A stretch of DNA of 64,000 nucleotides from an uncultured Carboxylicivirga sp. (GCA_947503525.1 CANNEA010000002.1:1-64000), one strand, 5' to 3'; positions 6,219-14,143 are shown, counted from the first letter of the stretch. Notes: generated from the sequence alone by a model not told the origin. Made by a program: numbers and translations.

Positions 6219-8693
6219 ATGTGTTTCTTATCTGTAAAAATGTGTCATCTGCAAAAATGCAGAATGCTCCTCAAAGCGTGTTTTTTATTTAGTCTTTTAC
6301 TTATTCCTCTAAGTGCCGTCACGGCGCAAAAAGTTGTGAACGTCTATTTCTGTGGAACCGGAGTAAGTGAAGATTGGGCCAGCTCCAAAGAATCAGGCTT
6401 TAATTCGCCTGAACTGATATCTTTTCTCTATCATAACGACCTTTCGGAGGCTCTTAATCCTGAAGATAAGGAGTTATCCGTCAGCTCACATTATTATAAA
6501 CTTATAATTGATGGCATTGCCACTCCTGCCCTCACTCCTCCGGCCTTGCATCATAACTTTTTTAATCCCGATCAATGGATCGAAGGAGAAAACAACCGTC
6601 GGTGGGATGAATGTCTGGATGAGGCCAAGGCAGCGATACAAAATCTACTGGATAAAGAGGACGGGACTATCGACTTAAACCTGCTTGGACATGGCCGCGG
6701 GGGCGTCTTATGTATGATGCTGGCGAATCATCTGGCTAATGTACAAAGCGAACGAATCAACAAAATCAATATTCTGGCCTTTGATCCTGTTGCAGCTTAC
6801 GCCGAAGGTGATCCGCTTAAAAAATTAATGGATGACTACAATTTGTCAAGCCTACCTGCCGCTGTCCACCAATACATTGGTATATATGCCCAGGATGAAA
6901 GATCATTCAGGTATGAACCCCTGATCCCTGCCTTTGAATCTCCCGAAATGAGTTCTTCATGGTTAATTTCATTGCCCGGAAGCCATGAAACCCTTGTTGG
7001 CAACCTGATGACAGATGGCCATTCTGTAGTGAATGGTCAGCCCAATGAAGAAACGGCCATCAATGAGGAACTGGAAAAAGTGAATGACTTAGCATTAGTC
7101 ATGGCCTATCAACTCCTATGTTCACCCGAATGGGGAAAGGTGATGATGAGTAAAGAATTGGTGAATAAATACGATGATATTGACGAAAGTGCCTTTAAAC
7201 AGCTGGTCAATGCCATCAATCAGAATATTGACTTCTGGCCCATGCATATGCAATCCTTCGGGGAATTTTTCAGTGCTTACGACAATGATCATTATCACGA
7301 TCCGGCACATGTTGGTCACGAACTTCTTAGCTCTGCCGAAACGGGTACACTACATTACAGACTGTGCTATCACCTACCTGAACGGGAAACGGACAACAGC
7401 AGCAATCCTGACCGGGTATTCTTTATGAGTAAAAAGGTGAATGCCCTTGTTGATGCCTCAATGGCCTGGGCGAAATTACAAAGCTTAAGAGGCGATATCA
7501 GCGGGCCAATTCCTATATACCCCGAGCTGCCCGATATAGTAGAACAATGTGAAGTTGATACGATATTGCCGCCTGTAGCCTATGATGCAGTAGATGGTAT
7601 TATCACCGGTACTACTGAAGACACCTTGCGTTATACTGCACAAGGCAGTTATACTCTAACCTGGCATTTCACAGATGCCAGCGGCAATACCACTACCCAG
7701 AAACAGATGGTAATCGTTAAAGATACCATTGCCCCGCTACCTGAAACGGATCCACTACCACTTATTAATGGCCAGTGTGAAGTGATGGATATACCTATAC
7801 CGATGGCCTATGATAATTGCATTGGTGAAATGATGGCCACAACAGATGATCCCCTGCATTATCCCGAAAGTGGTGAGTACACCATACTCTGGGTATTTGA
7901 TGACGGGCATGGCAATATCACAGAGCAAACACAGAAAATTGTGGTCAGCGATACCATTGCTCCAATAATCACTCTGAAAAGTACAGATCCTATCGAAATA
8001 TGGTCGCCGAACCATAAATACAAGACCTTTAAACTCGATAAACTTATTGAAACCGTTAGCGATAACTGTACCGACCTGTCGATTGATGATGTGATTATTA
8101 CATCGGTAAGTAGCGATGAAGCCGAAAACGGGAACGGAGATGGTAATACCAGCAATGATATTGTTATTGCCTACGACTGCCGCTCGGTTAATCTGCGCCA
8201 GGAACGATCGGGAAATGGCAACGGAAGGGTGTACACCATTTTTATAGCCGTGGCCGACAGCAGTGGTAACGAAGCTGTGGAAGCCATCCATGTGCTTGTG
8301 CCACATAACCAAGGTAAGGATGCCAAAACGATTGATGACGGTCCGGCATATACGATAGAAAGTAACTGCAACGATATAGGCACTTATTTTAATGCCGCAG
8401 AATCCAACAATGCCAATCAAATTCTAAGGCAGAATTACCCGAATCCATTTACCAACAGCACGCTTATTCCCTTAAACATTGGCGAACAGGACAATCTGAA
8501 GTTAAGCATCTACGATGTTAACAGTAGATTGATAAAGGTACTGCATTCCGGTGAATTGGAAGCCGGTGCGCATATTATGGAATGGGATGGTACCGATGCC
8601 GCCAATAAAAAGGTAGGTAACGGCATCTATTTCTGCACGCTCCAAAGCGATGAAACTGTTCTGGAATCCTGTAAACTGATTCTAAATCGCTAA
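6219..8693 (+). CDS. T9SS-exported protein with degenerate lipase domain
   Basis: 824 residues from the first ATG. The ATG at 6264 (MLLKACFLFSLL) would give a more typical signal peptide ending SAVTAQ, so the start is uncertain. Residues about 35-290 look like an alpha/beta-hydrolase of the DUF2235/Tle1 phospholipase type, but the nucleophile elbow GHSRGG reads GHGRGG (G159, codon GGC at 6693), so the serine is lost; a later GSH could be the former catalytic His. Residues about 435-690 hold HYR/PKD-like Ig repeats marked by DTIAP, and the last about 85 residues form a type A T9SS sorting domain (NYPNPFTNST, then GNGIYFCTL). It is probably surface-attached or secreted. Confidence 0.85.
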   Translation: MCFLSVKMCHLQKCRMLLKACFLFSLLLIPLSAVTAQKVVNVYFCGTGVSEDWASSKESGFNSPELISFLYHNDLSEALNPEDKELSVSSHYYKLIIDGIATPALTPPALHHNFFNPDQWIEGENNRRWDECLDEAKAAIQNLLDKEDGTIDLNLLGHGRGGVLCMMLANHLANVQSERINKINILAFDPVAAYAEGDPLKKLMDDYNLSSLPAAVHQYIGIYAQDERSFRYEPLIPAFESPEMSSSWLISLPGSHETLVGNLMTDGHSVVNGQPNEETAINEELEKVNDLALVMAYQLLCSPEWGKVMMSKELVNKYDDIDESAFKQLVNAINQNIDFWPMHMQSFGEFFSAYDNDHYHDPAHVGHELLSSAETGTLHYRLCYHLPERETDNSSNPDRVFFMSKKVNALVDASMAWAKLQSLRGDISGPIPIYPELPDIVEQCEVDTILPPVAYDAVDGIITGTTEDTLRYTAQGSYTLTWHFTDASGNTTTQKQMVIVKDTIAPLPETDPLPLINGQCEVMDIPIPMAYDNCIGEMMATTDDPLHYPESGEYTILWVFDDGHGNITEQTQKIVVSDTIAPIITLKSTDPIEIWSPNHKYKTFKLDKLIETVSDNCTDLSIDDVIITSVSSDEAENGNGDGNTSNDIVIAYDCRSVNLRQERSGNGNGRVYTIFIAVADSSGNEAVEAIHVLVPHNQGKDAKTIDDGPAYTIESNCNDIGTYFNAAESNNANQILRQNYPNPFTNSTLIPLNIGEQDNLKLSIYDVNSRLIKVLHSGELEAGAHIMEWDGTDAANKKVGNGIYFCTLQSDETVLESCKLILNR

Positions 8694-8734
8694 GGAAGGA
8701 ATGCCATAATAAAATATAGTTGAATCGCCTTATA

Positions 8735-8766
8735 AGAAGCCTGAAATTATGGATTGCAGGCTTCTT
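8735..8766 (+). terminator. Hairpin after the T9SS-exported gene
   Basis: The 9-bp perfect stem agaagcctg/caggcttct lies about 40 bp after the stop codon. The T-run is short, so termination may be weak. Confidence 0.45.
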
Positions 8767-8794
8767 AAAAAGGCCACATCCCTACTCATTAACC

Positions 8795-8824
8795 TAGTAT
8801 ATTTTCCTTTTTTAATTACTTTTG
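8795..8824 (+). promoter_or_regulatory. Promoter-like element, unit 1
   Basis: TACTTTTG at 8817-8824 matches TAnnTTTG exactly. The -33 triplet is TAG here, where units 2 and 3 have TTG. Confidence 0.45.
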
Positions 8825-8837
8825 CAGCAACAAAACT

Positions 8838-8951
8838 AGTCCCTTAGTTCCCCCGATGACTATCGGGGGGATATAATAGGAAAAAAGATATAGTCCCTTA
8901 GTTCAACGGATACCTGCCTGCAGCAGGCAGGGAATAGCAGTTTCCTAAACT
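8838..8951 (+). pseudogene. tRNA-Arg 5' fragments with palindromes, unit 1
   Basis: Two successive fragments both begin with agtcccttagttc, the 5' end of the intact tRNA-Arg. The first (8838-8882) is broken in the D-loop by palindrome I, ccccgat-gact-atcgggg (8851-8868). The second (8892-8951) is broken by palindrome II, cctgcctgcagcaggcagg (8913-8931), and resumes through the anticodon loop to cctaaact. No 3' half follows; the GIY-YIG start codon is 19 bp further on. Confidence 0.8.
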
Positions 8952-8969
8952 CAATTACATCCTAATAAT

Positions 8970-9218
8970 ATGAGTTGGTCAGTTTACGCCATTTATTCCA
9001 AAGAATTCAATCGTATTTATATTGGCATGTCTGAAAATCCTGCGATTAGACTCAAACAACATAATGCCGGAAAAACAAGCTCTACAAAACCATATAGACC
9101 TTGGATCCTAGTTTACACTGAAGAAATTGGAGGTAGGGCTGAAGCAAGGAAGCGGGAAAAAGAACTAAAATCAACCAACGGCAGGCGTTTTATTAAAGGC
9201 CGTATCCACACTAATTAG
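8970..9218 (+). CDS. GIY-YIG nuclease, copy 1
   Basis: An 82-residue stand-alone GIY-YIG domain of the YhbQ/UPF0213 type. The family residues are in place: VYAIYS and IYIGMS (the two GIY-YIG strands), R27 and H31 in RLKQHNAGK, and the metal-binding Glu in EARKREKELK. Such enzymes nick or cut DNA with one divalent metal; stand-alone bacterial members have poorly known roles. The gene lies directly after a tRNA-Arg 5' fragment cut off just past the anticodon, and probably shares its promoter. Copy 2 differs by one residue (I in RPWILVY is T). The placement invites comparison with homing endonucleases, which is inference. Confidence 0.9.
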   Translation: MSWSVYAIYSKEFNRIYIGMSENPAIRLKQHNAGKTSSTKPYRPWILVYTEEIGGRAEARKREKELKSTNGRRFIKGRIHTN

Positions 9219-9220
9219 CC

Positions 9221-9250
9221 TTGTATATTTTCCTTTTTTAATTACTTTTG
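9221..9250 (+). promoter_or_regulatory. Promoter-like element, unit 2
   Basis: TTG at 9221-9223, 19 bp, then TACTTTTG at 9243-9250: a full Bacteroidota promoter match. Confidence 0.6.
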
Positions 9251-9263
9251 CAGCAACAAAACT

Positions 9264-9377
9264 AGTCCCTTAGTTCCCCCGTTGACTATCGGGGGGATAT
9301 AATAGGAAAAAAGATATAGTCCCTTAATTCAACGGATACCTGCCTGCAGCAGGCAGGGAATAGCAGTTTCCTAAACT
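9264..9377 (+). pseudogene. tRNA-Arg 5' fragments with palindromes, unit 2
   Basis: Same layout as unit 1, 426 bp downstream. Palindrome I reads ccccgttgactatcgggg (9277-9294), one base from unit 1. Palindrome II (9339-9357) is unchanged. The second fragment has cttaattc instead of cttagttc. Confidence 0.8.
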
Positions 9378-9395
9378 CAATTACATCCTAATAAT

Positions 9396-9644
9396 ATGAG
9401 TTGGTCAGTTTACGCCATTTATTCCAAAGAATTCAATCGTATTTATATTGGCATGTCTGAAAATCCTGCGATTAGACTCAAACAACATAATGCCGGAAAA
9501 ACAAGCTCTACAAAACCATATAGACCTTGGACCCTAGTTTACACTGAAGAAATTGGAGGCAGAGCTGAAGCAAGGAAGCGGGAAAAAGAACTAAAATCAA
9601 CCAACGGCAGGCGTTTTATTAAAGGCCGTATCCACACTAATTAG
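9396..9644 (+). CDS. GIY-YIG nuclease, copy 2
   Basis: 82 residues, 81 of them identical to copy 1 and with the same catalytic residues. Base changes between copies are few (I to T at ATC/ACC, and silent changes in the GGR codons), so both copies are intact and recently duplicated. It is followed at once by the promoter-like element of unit 3. Confidence 0.9.
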   Translation: MSWSVYAIYSKEFNRIYIGMSENPAIRLKQHNAGKTSSTKPYRPWTLVYTEEIGGRAEARKREKELKSTNGRRFIKGRIHTN

Positions 9645-9646
9645 CC

Positions 9647-9676
9647 TTGTATATTTTCCTTTTTTAATTACTTTTG
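9647..9676 (+). promoter_or_regulatory. Promoter-like element, unit 3 (likely tRNA-Arg promoter)
   Basis: TTG at 9647-9649, 19 bp, then TACTTTTG at 9669-9676. It is the nearest promoter-like element to the intact tRNA-Arg, with about 150 bp of palindrome-bearing tRNA fragments in between. Confidence 0.55.
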
Positions 9677-9689
9677 CAGCAACAAAACT

Positions 9690-9791
9690 AGTCCCTTAGT
9701 TCCCCCGATGACTATCGGGGGGATATAATAGGAAAAAAGATATAGTCCCTTAGTTCAACGGATACCTGCCTGCTGCAGGCAGGGAATAGCA
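9690..9791 (+). pseudogene. tRNA-Arg 5' fragments with palindromes, unit 3
   Basis: Palindrome I is at 9703-9720. Palindrome II is cctgcctgctgcaggcagg (9765-9783), with tgctgca where the other units have tgcagca; this version is a perfect palindrome core. The second fragment stops after gaatagca, before the anticodon, and no GIY-YIG gene follows. Confidence 0.78.
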
Positions 9792-9827
9792 TGACTAAAG
9801 AGCTGTGTTGGGTGAGAAAATAAAAAT

Positions 9828-9899
9828 AGTCCCTTAGTTCAACGGATAGAATAGCAGTTTCCTAAACTGTAGATATGGGTTCGATTCCCGTAGGGACTA
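9828..9899 (+). tRNA. tRNA-Arg (CCU), intact
   Basis: Perfect 7-bp acceptor stem agtccct/agggact, D-stem gttc/gaat, anticodon stem gcagt/actgt with loop ttcctaa (anticodon CCT), T-loop ttcgatt, discriminator A. CCA is encoded at 9900-9902, unlike the tRNA-Asn genes here. It is the parent sequence of the fragments upstream and of the pseudogene at 6016-6115. Confidence 0.93.
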
Positions 9900-9905
9900 C
9901 CAGAA

Positions 9906-9935
9906 AGCCTGCAAACAGATTGTTTGCAGGCTTTT
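9906..9935 (+). terminator. Terminator of tRNA-Arg
   Basis: The 11-bp stem agcctgcaaac/gtttgcaggct is followed by a T-rich tract, 4 bp after the encoded CCA. Confidence 0.85.
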
Positions 9936-10039
9936 GTATTTTTCAGATGTCAAATGCGGTGTCATTTATTCACTTCTGCTTCCATAAAAATACTTGATTA
10001 GATAACAGCAACTCTCCTCAATCATCATTAATAAACTAC

Positions 10040-10047
10040 TAACTTTG
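10040..10047 (+). promoter_or_regulatory. -7 element before the M20 gene
   Basis: TAACTTTG matches TAnnTTTG exactly, 25 bp before the ATG. No clear TTG is found at the -33 distance. Confidence 0.4.
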
Positions 10048-10072
10048 TTTCAATTCTTTTCAATTGTACATC

Positions 10073-11365
10073 ATGAGTAGCATAACTAAGTATTTTCAGA
10101 ATTTACAGGACGAAATGGTACAATGGCGACGCTTGCTTCACAGCTACCCGGAGCCAGCCTGGTGCGAATTCGGTTCAGCTACCTTTGTTGCTCAATCGTT
10201 GAATAGTTGGGGTTATACGATCCATATGGGTAAAGATTTAATTGGCGATGAACGCATGAATTTACCCACGAATGAGAGTCTGGAAAGCTTCTATGCACAA
10301 GCCATGGAACGACAGGACCTGAACAAGGCTTTGCTGGAAAAAACAAAGGGCGGTTATACAGCTGTTGCCGGTGTGCTTGACAATGGTGAGGGACCTGTAA
10401 GGCTTTTTCGTGTGGATATGGATGCCCTGCCCATCAAAGAAAGTGAATCGGATGAACACCTGCCCTATATTAAAAAATTTGTTTCCCAACATAAGGGTTA
10501 TATGCATGCTTGTGGACATGATGCCCATACAGCCATAGGTTTGGGACTGGCTAAATACCTCTCGGAACACAAAGCTGATATAAGGGGACGCATTATCATC
10601 TTGTTTCAACCAGCTGAAGAAGGCCTGGGTGGTATGGCGGCTGTTGTGAACCATCCACTTTTTGCAAATATTGATGAGGCCTATGGCTTTCATGTGTGGG
10701 CCAACAGGGCGCCGGAGGATTTTATTAGCGGTACTTATGGCCAGCTGGCCAGTAGGAAGTTTGATGTAGTGATAAAAGGCAGGGCTTCCCACGCAGCTTT
10801 AGCGCCTGAGAAAGGCATTAATGCCATGCTGCCGGCCGCCGAAATTATTTTACACCTCGAAAAACTAAAAGCGGATTTCCCTTCGCATATTCGTTTAAAC
10901 ATTGGCCAGATGCAGGCTGGCACCGCGCGTAATATTATTTGTCCCGAAGCCCTGTTGAAAATCGAAACCAGAGCAGGCGACACGGTTACACGCGATAAAC
11001 TGTTTGAGGCCTGTATCAAAAGCATTGAAGACCTTATCCAAAAACATGGCTGTACAGTCAAAATCACTGTGGTAGGAGAAGCCGAAAGTGCATCCTGTTC
11101 ATCAGATCTGGCCAGAAAGGTTCATCAGAATGTAACAGGCACAGGCTTATTTAAGCATTGCATCGAAAGCGAAGAACACAACACCTATAGCGAAGATTTC
11201 TGCACCTTGATCAATCATGTTCAGCAGACAGGTGGTCAAGCTTTGTTTATGGGCATAGGCGCATCAAATCAGGCAGGCACTCACCATCAAAATAACTTCG
11301 ATATTGATGAAGAGGTGATGTGGAAGATGGCGAATGTATTGGCTGGAGTCTGTGGCTTAAAATAA
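10073..11365 (+). CDS. M20 peptidase / amidohydrolase, AbgA-like
   Basis: 430 residues of the M20D metallohydrolase type that includes aminobenzoyl-glutamate and N-acyl amino acid hydrolases. Seen: RVDMDALP (metal Asp), HACGHDAHTA (metal His), QPAEEG (catalytic and metal Glu pair), a dimerization domain from about 235 to 345, and NTYSEDF and GTHHQNNFDID near the end. The insert after residue 55 (GDERMNLPTNES) and the HPYIKKFVSQHKG-like stretch before the HACGH motif resemble AbgA. The likely reaction is hydrolysis of an N-acyl or amide bond by a dinuclear zinc or manganese site in the cytoplasm. The ATG at 10073 is preferred over the TTG at 10064. A single gene. Confidence 0.9.
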   Translation: MSSITKYFQNLQDEMVQWRRLLHSYPEPAWCEFGSATFVAQSLNSWGYTIHMGKDLIGDERMNLPTNESLESFYAQAMERQDLNKALLEKTKGGYTAVAGVLDNGEGPVRLFRVDMDALPIKESESDEHLPYIKKFVSQHKGYMHACGHDAHTAIGLGLAKYLSEHKADIRGRIIILFQPAEEGLGGMAAVVNHPLFANIDEAYGFHVWANRAPEDFISGTYGQLASRKFDVVIKGRASHAALAPEKGINAMLPAAEIILHLEKLKADFPSHIRLNIGQMQAGTARNIICPEALLKIETRAGDTVTRDKLFEACIKSIEDLIQKHGCTVKITVVGEAESASCSSDLARKVHQNVTGTGLFKHCIESEEHNTYSEDFCTLINHVQQTGGQALFMGIGASNQAGTHHQNNFDIDEEVMWKMANVLAGVCGLK

Positions 11366-11398
11366 AATCTGAAGGAACAGGAAAATAATTCTTGTATT

Positions 11399-11488
11399 AT
11401 GGCCGACGTACATGATAAAGCGACCAGTTCATATAATATGAGCAGGATTAAAGGGAGGATACAAAGGTTGCTAATAAATATTGAATAG
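11399..11488 (+). pseudogene. vsr mismatch endonuclease, 5' remnant
   Basis: The 29-codon frame starts MADVHDKATSSYNMSRIKGR, matching the conserved N-terminus of Vsr very-short-patch repair endonucleases, then runs into unrelated residues and a stop. The catalytic part (about 100 further residues) is missing. vsr genes usually accompany cytosine methyltransferases, and an HNH nuclease gene follows here, so this looks like the residue of a restriction-modification locus whose methylase is gone. Confidence 0.72.
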
Positions 11489-11517
11489 CAAGAAGTAGTA
11501 AAGCAATACATAAATAC

Positions 11518-11525
11518 TATCTTTG
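11518..11525 (+). promoter_or_regulatory. -7 element before the HNH gene
   Basis: TATCTTTG matches TAnnTTTG exactly, 23 bp before the ATG. The -33 TTG is not evident. Confidence 0.4.
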
Positions 11526-11548
11526 GTTAAACACTTCTGACTATAGAA

Positions 11549-12325
11549 ATGACCAGAAAGAATTGGACACGCCACGAACTTGTTGCTGCTTTTAACTTAT
11601 ATCTTCAAATTCCATTTGGGCAAATTCATCAGAGAAATCCGAAGATTATTGAATTAGCTGAATTAATAGGTCGCTCCCCGAGTGCAATAGGACTTAAACT
11701 CTCAAATTTTGCAAGCTTCGATCCTATCTTAAAAGCAAGGGGAATAAAAGGTATGAGCAACGCGGCAAAAGCCGATCGCGAAATATTTGAGGAGTTTTAC
11801 AACAACCAAGAAGAACTGGTTTTTGAAAGTGAAACGGTTATAGCCAAATTGGAGAACAAGCCGATGGCAGATAAATTCAAAAATGAACTTCCAGATATTA
11901 AATCAATGCAGGGTAAAGAGCGATCAAGCTATATTAAATCCCGAGTTAATCAGCATTTTTTCAGGAAGGTTGTACTAACCAATTACAATGATAGCTGCGC
12001 TATCACTGGCATTTCAATCCCAACATTATTAATAGCAAGTCATATAAAACCATGGGCTAAAGACAAGGATAATAGATTGAATCCATCTAATGGCATTTGT
12101 TTATCGGTCTTATATGACAAAGCATTTGACAGAGGGCTAATAACCTTAGACGATAATTATAAAATAGTTTTATCTTCCATGCTGCTGGAGTACTCCAGTA
12201 AAGAATTCTTTCATTCTAACTTTGGTAAAATCGAAAATAAAAAGATATTTCTACCAGAAAAATATCTTCCAAATACTGATTTTTTAAAGTGGCATCAAGA
12301 GAATATTTTTGACAAAGTGAAATAA
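11549..12325 (+). CDS. HNH endonuclease, restriction-type
   Basis: 258 residues. The N-terminal 70 form a helical SANT/HTH-like DNA-binding region (WTRHELVAAFNLYLQIPFG, then SPSAIGLKLSNFASFDP). The C-terminal part is an HNH_2-type (PF13391) nuclease: CAITG, then ASHIKPW, then NGICLSVLYDKAFDRGLITL. The His of ASHI and the N and H-equivalent positions fit the beta-beta-alpha-metal fold, although the common LxxLHDKAFD reads LSVLYDKAFD. Relatives occur as restriction enzymes beside cytosine methylases and vsr. Here a vsr fragment precedes it and no methylase is seen, so it is either an orphan or methylase-independent. Confidence 0.85.
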   Translation: MTRKNWTRHELVAAFNLYLQIPFGQIHQRNPKIIELAELIGRSPSAIGLKLSNFASFDPILKARGIKGMSNAAKADREIFEEFYNNQEELVFESETVIAKLENKPMADKFKNELPDIKSMQGKERSSYIKSRVNQHFFRKVVLTNYNDSCAITGISIPTLLIASHIKPWAKDKDNRLNPSNGICLSVLYDKAFDRGLITLDDNYKIVLSSMLLEYSSKEFFHSNFGKIENKKIFLPEKYLPNTDFLKWHQENIFDKVK

Positions 12326-12391
12326 CCTCATCTAATGTGACTCATAGTCCGTTGACAAAGCTTAGGTTTCTGATTAGTATTGCCCATAAAA

Positions 12392-12697
12392 ATGGCTAGC
12401 ATTATCTTCGAATACCTTTATCGTGATGAAGACAACTATAAATCTTACGGCGAGATCATTTTCTCCAATCCGAATCATTTACCAATTGAATATGTCACCC
12501 AAAGCATTCTAACCAACCTTATTGAAGGCTCATGGTTTGATCCAGATAAGTGGGGTATTCCCCGCTTTAGCTTTCATCAACATAACCCTTTTGGTATACA
12601 CGATCACCTTTGGTATGAATTTGCAAATATTTCTCTATCAAATGAAAAGTGCAATTCACAAACAATTGATGAATTTATCAAGCGAATTGAATTGTAA
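12392..12697 (+). CDS. Small conserved-looking protein, unknown
   Basis: 101 residues from the ATG at 12392 (the TTG at 12380 is also possible). It has no signal peptide or membrane segment and is rich in aromatic residues, with a HDHLWYEF stretch near residue 75. It reads as a compact globular protein, but I do not recognise a family. It follows the HNH gene by 66 bp on the same strand and could be cotranscribed. Confidence 0.6.
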   Translation: MASIIFEYLYRDEDNYKSYGEIIFSNPNHLPIEYVTQSILTNLIEGSWFDPDKWGIPRFSFHQHNPFGIHDHLWYEFANISLSNEKCNSQTIDEFIKRIEL

Positions 12698-13161
12698 GAT
12701 TCGAAATAAATTACGCCATTCTTTCACCACCAAAACTCCTCCCTTTATCACCAAATTCCACCCATTTATCAATACGATGTTAAAAAAGGTGTTACGATTT
12801 GGCCTTTTTGCAATTAACCTATAGACGCACATTTATTCTAAACTAAACTTCCGCCTTATGGTGCCATTCCATAGTATAAGCAGAGGGCCATCATTGTATA
12901 ATGGTGCTGTTATCGGCCGCCCTGGCCGGCAAAGAGCCCATGGAAGTTTATGCATGACTTGTTTTTCCGGGCGGAAGCCCATTATAATATTTCCATGGCC
13001 CGTTTTTCACGGCGGACAGGCCATGGAGGTTTGTGAATAGCTCCACTTTTATAAAAGAGAGTCATTAACAAACCTCCACAAGCAGTCTGGCACAGCGGTG
13101 GAGCCATGGAGCTTTTATATCGACTTCGACTTTCCGTATCACCATTAATAAACTAAATTTT
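12698..13161. other. Intergenic region with repeated ccatgga motif
   Basis: 464 bp without a convincing gene. The heptamer ccatgga starts at 12938, 13021 and 13104, exactly 83 bp apart, each followed by a short (a/g)(g/c)ttt-like stretch; similarity beyond about 16 bp is weak. An inverted repeat ccatggcc/ggccatgg spans 12993-13026, and ggaggtttgt (13025) pairs with acaaacctcc (13069). The open frame 12858-13040 is not protein-like. Confidence 0.5.
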
Positions 13162-13872
13162 ATGCAAACAATTCCTAAAGTGACTCCGCAAGCGCGCGCT
13201 GCAGAAACCAGCGATTTAGGTGCAAAGCTGGTTTATGCGGGTAAGCAGGCGGATGTAAATGAAGGTGATCCCTTCCGGTCTATGTTAGCAGAACTGGAAG
13301 GCATCAACAACAAGGCGGTCATCGCCTTGAAGAAGGATAAGGCAGAATCGGATCTGGATGATTTTGATTCCAGTCGTGATGCCACCTACCGTTCCCTCCT
13401 TTATTTATGTAAAGGATTCACTCACCATCCTGACCAGGTGGTACAGACAGCTGCTCTGGCCCTGGAAGAAGTGATGGATAAATATGGTTTTGACCTGCCG
13501 GAAACGAGCTATTCAAGCGAATCGGCCCTGATGGAATCTTTATTAACTGATCTGGATCAGGCTGAGTTAACTCAGAAGGCTGAATTACTTCCGGGATTTA
13601 CAGCTTTAAAAGAAAAGCTGAGAGAAGAACAGAGTGGTTTTAAGGCGGCTGAATACAGCTACCTGCAAGCCCGTAAGCAGGATCAAAGTGGCCCAACTGT
13701 CAGTGAACTTAAAAAGGACATACTGGCCCTTATTAACGGCAAACTGGTGGTTTACCTTAATGGTATGCTGGCGGCCAACTCTGCTCAACACATTGATCTG
13801 GCTTCACAGCTACGGATGCTCATTACCGAGCTAAACAGCATTGTTAAGCAACGTAAATCTAAAAACAAATAG
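13162..13872 (+). CDS. DUF6261-like protein
   Basis: 236 residues, predicted all-helical and acidic, without signal peptide or membrane segment. Length, helical character and the DSSRDATYRSLLYLCKGFTHH region fit the Bacteroidota-restricted DUF6261 family, which often occurs as several copies per genome and has no known function. The family call is from memory of the pattern and is tentative; that it is a real gene is well supported by codon use and a clear terminator. The AT-rich segment TAAATTTT just before the ATG is one base from a -7 element. Confidence 0.75.
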   Translation: MQTIPKVTPQARAAETSDLGAKLVYAGKQADVNEGDPFRSMLAELEGINNKAVIALKKDKAESDLDDFDSSRDATYRSLLYLCKGFTHHPDQVVQTAALALEEVMDKYGFDLPETSYSSESALMESLLTDLDQAELTQKAELLPGFTALKEKLREEQSGFKAAEYSYLQARKQDQSGPTVSELKKDILALINGKLVVYLNGMLAANSAQHIDLASQLRMLITELNSIVKQRKSKNK

Positions 13873-13900
13873 ACAAATTGAAGGTGATAGGAAAGCAATG

Positions 13901-13930
13901 GGGCCGCAAAATATTTTTGCGGCCTCTTAA
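13901..13930 (+). terminator. Terminator of the DUF6261-like gene
   Basis: A 10-bp stem (ggccgcaaaa/ttttgcggcc, loop of 3) starts about 30 bp after the stop codon. The trailing T-run is weak (ctcttaattgt). Confidence 0.65.
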
Positions 13931-14143
13931 TTGTAGGCCTTCTTATTTCAGTTGGATCAGCCGGTAAGAAACATTTTTTTCATAATAAGATGTTTGCAGT
14001 AGTTAGGTCTTCGTAAAATGGGTTATTGTATAAGAAGAATAGTAAAACAGATATATGATTGTTCTCTTTTATACCACTAAAAAGAAACTTTACACTTCTT
14101 CGCTCAAGCCGCGAGGCTTTTGGCTTCGCCGATTTTCAATTCA

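Larger units (their letters stand above)
8797..9791 (+). repeat. 426-bp tandem repeat upstream of tRNA-Arg
   Basis: Units start at 8797, 9223 and 9649, exactly 426 bp apart; the third stops after about 143 bp. Each unit runs: promoter-like element, a short tRNA-Arg 5' fragment carrying palindrome I, a longer tRNA-Arg 5' fragment carrying palindrome II, then (units 1 and 2) a GIY-YIG gene. The units differ at only a few bases, so the duplication is recent. The third unit runs into 36 bp of unique DNA and then the intact tRNA-Arg. Confidence 0.92.

Noticed and set aside
7755-8420. 221-codon open frame antisense to the T9SS-exported gene
   Set aside because: It mirrors the coding frame of a clear protein with sorting domain; the antisense translation has no domain or signal pattern and no promoter.
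8932-9222. Group I intron or intron-encoded homing endonuclease in tRNA-Arg(CCU)
   Set aside because: Considered because such introns occur in this tRNA in other bacteria, but no tRNA 3' half follows the GIY-YIG gene and there is no room for a catalytic intron core.
12858-13040. 60-codon open frame before the DUF6261-like gene
   Set aside because: Overlaps inverted repeats and reads as composition-driven Pro/Gly/Arg sequence.
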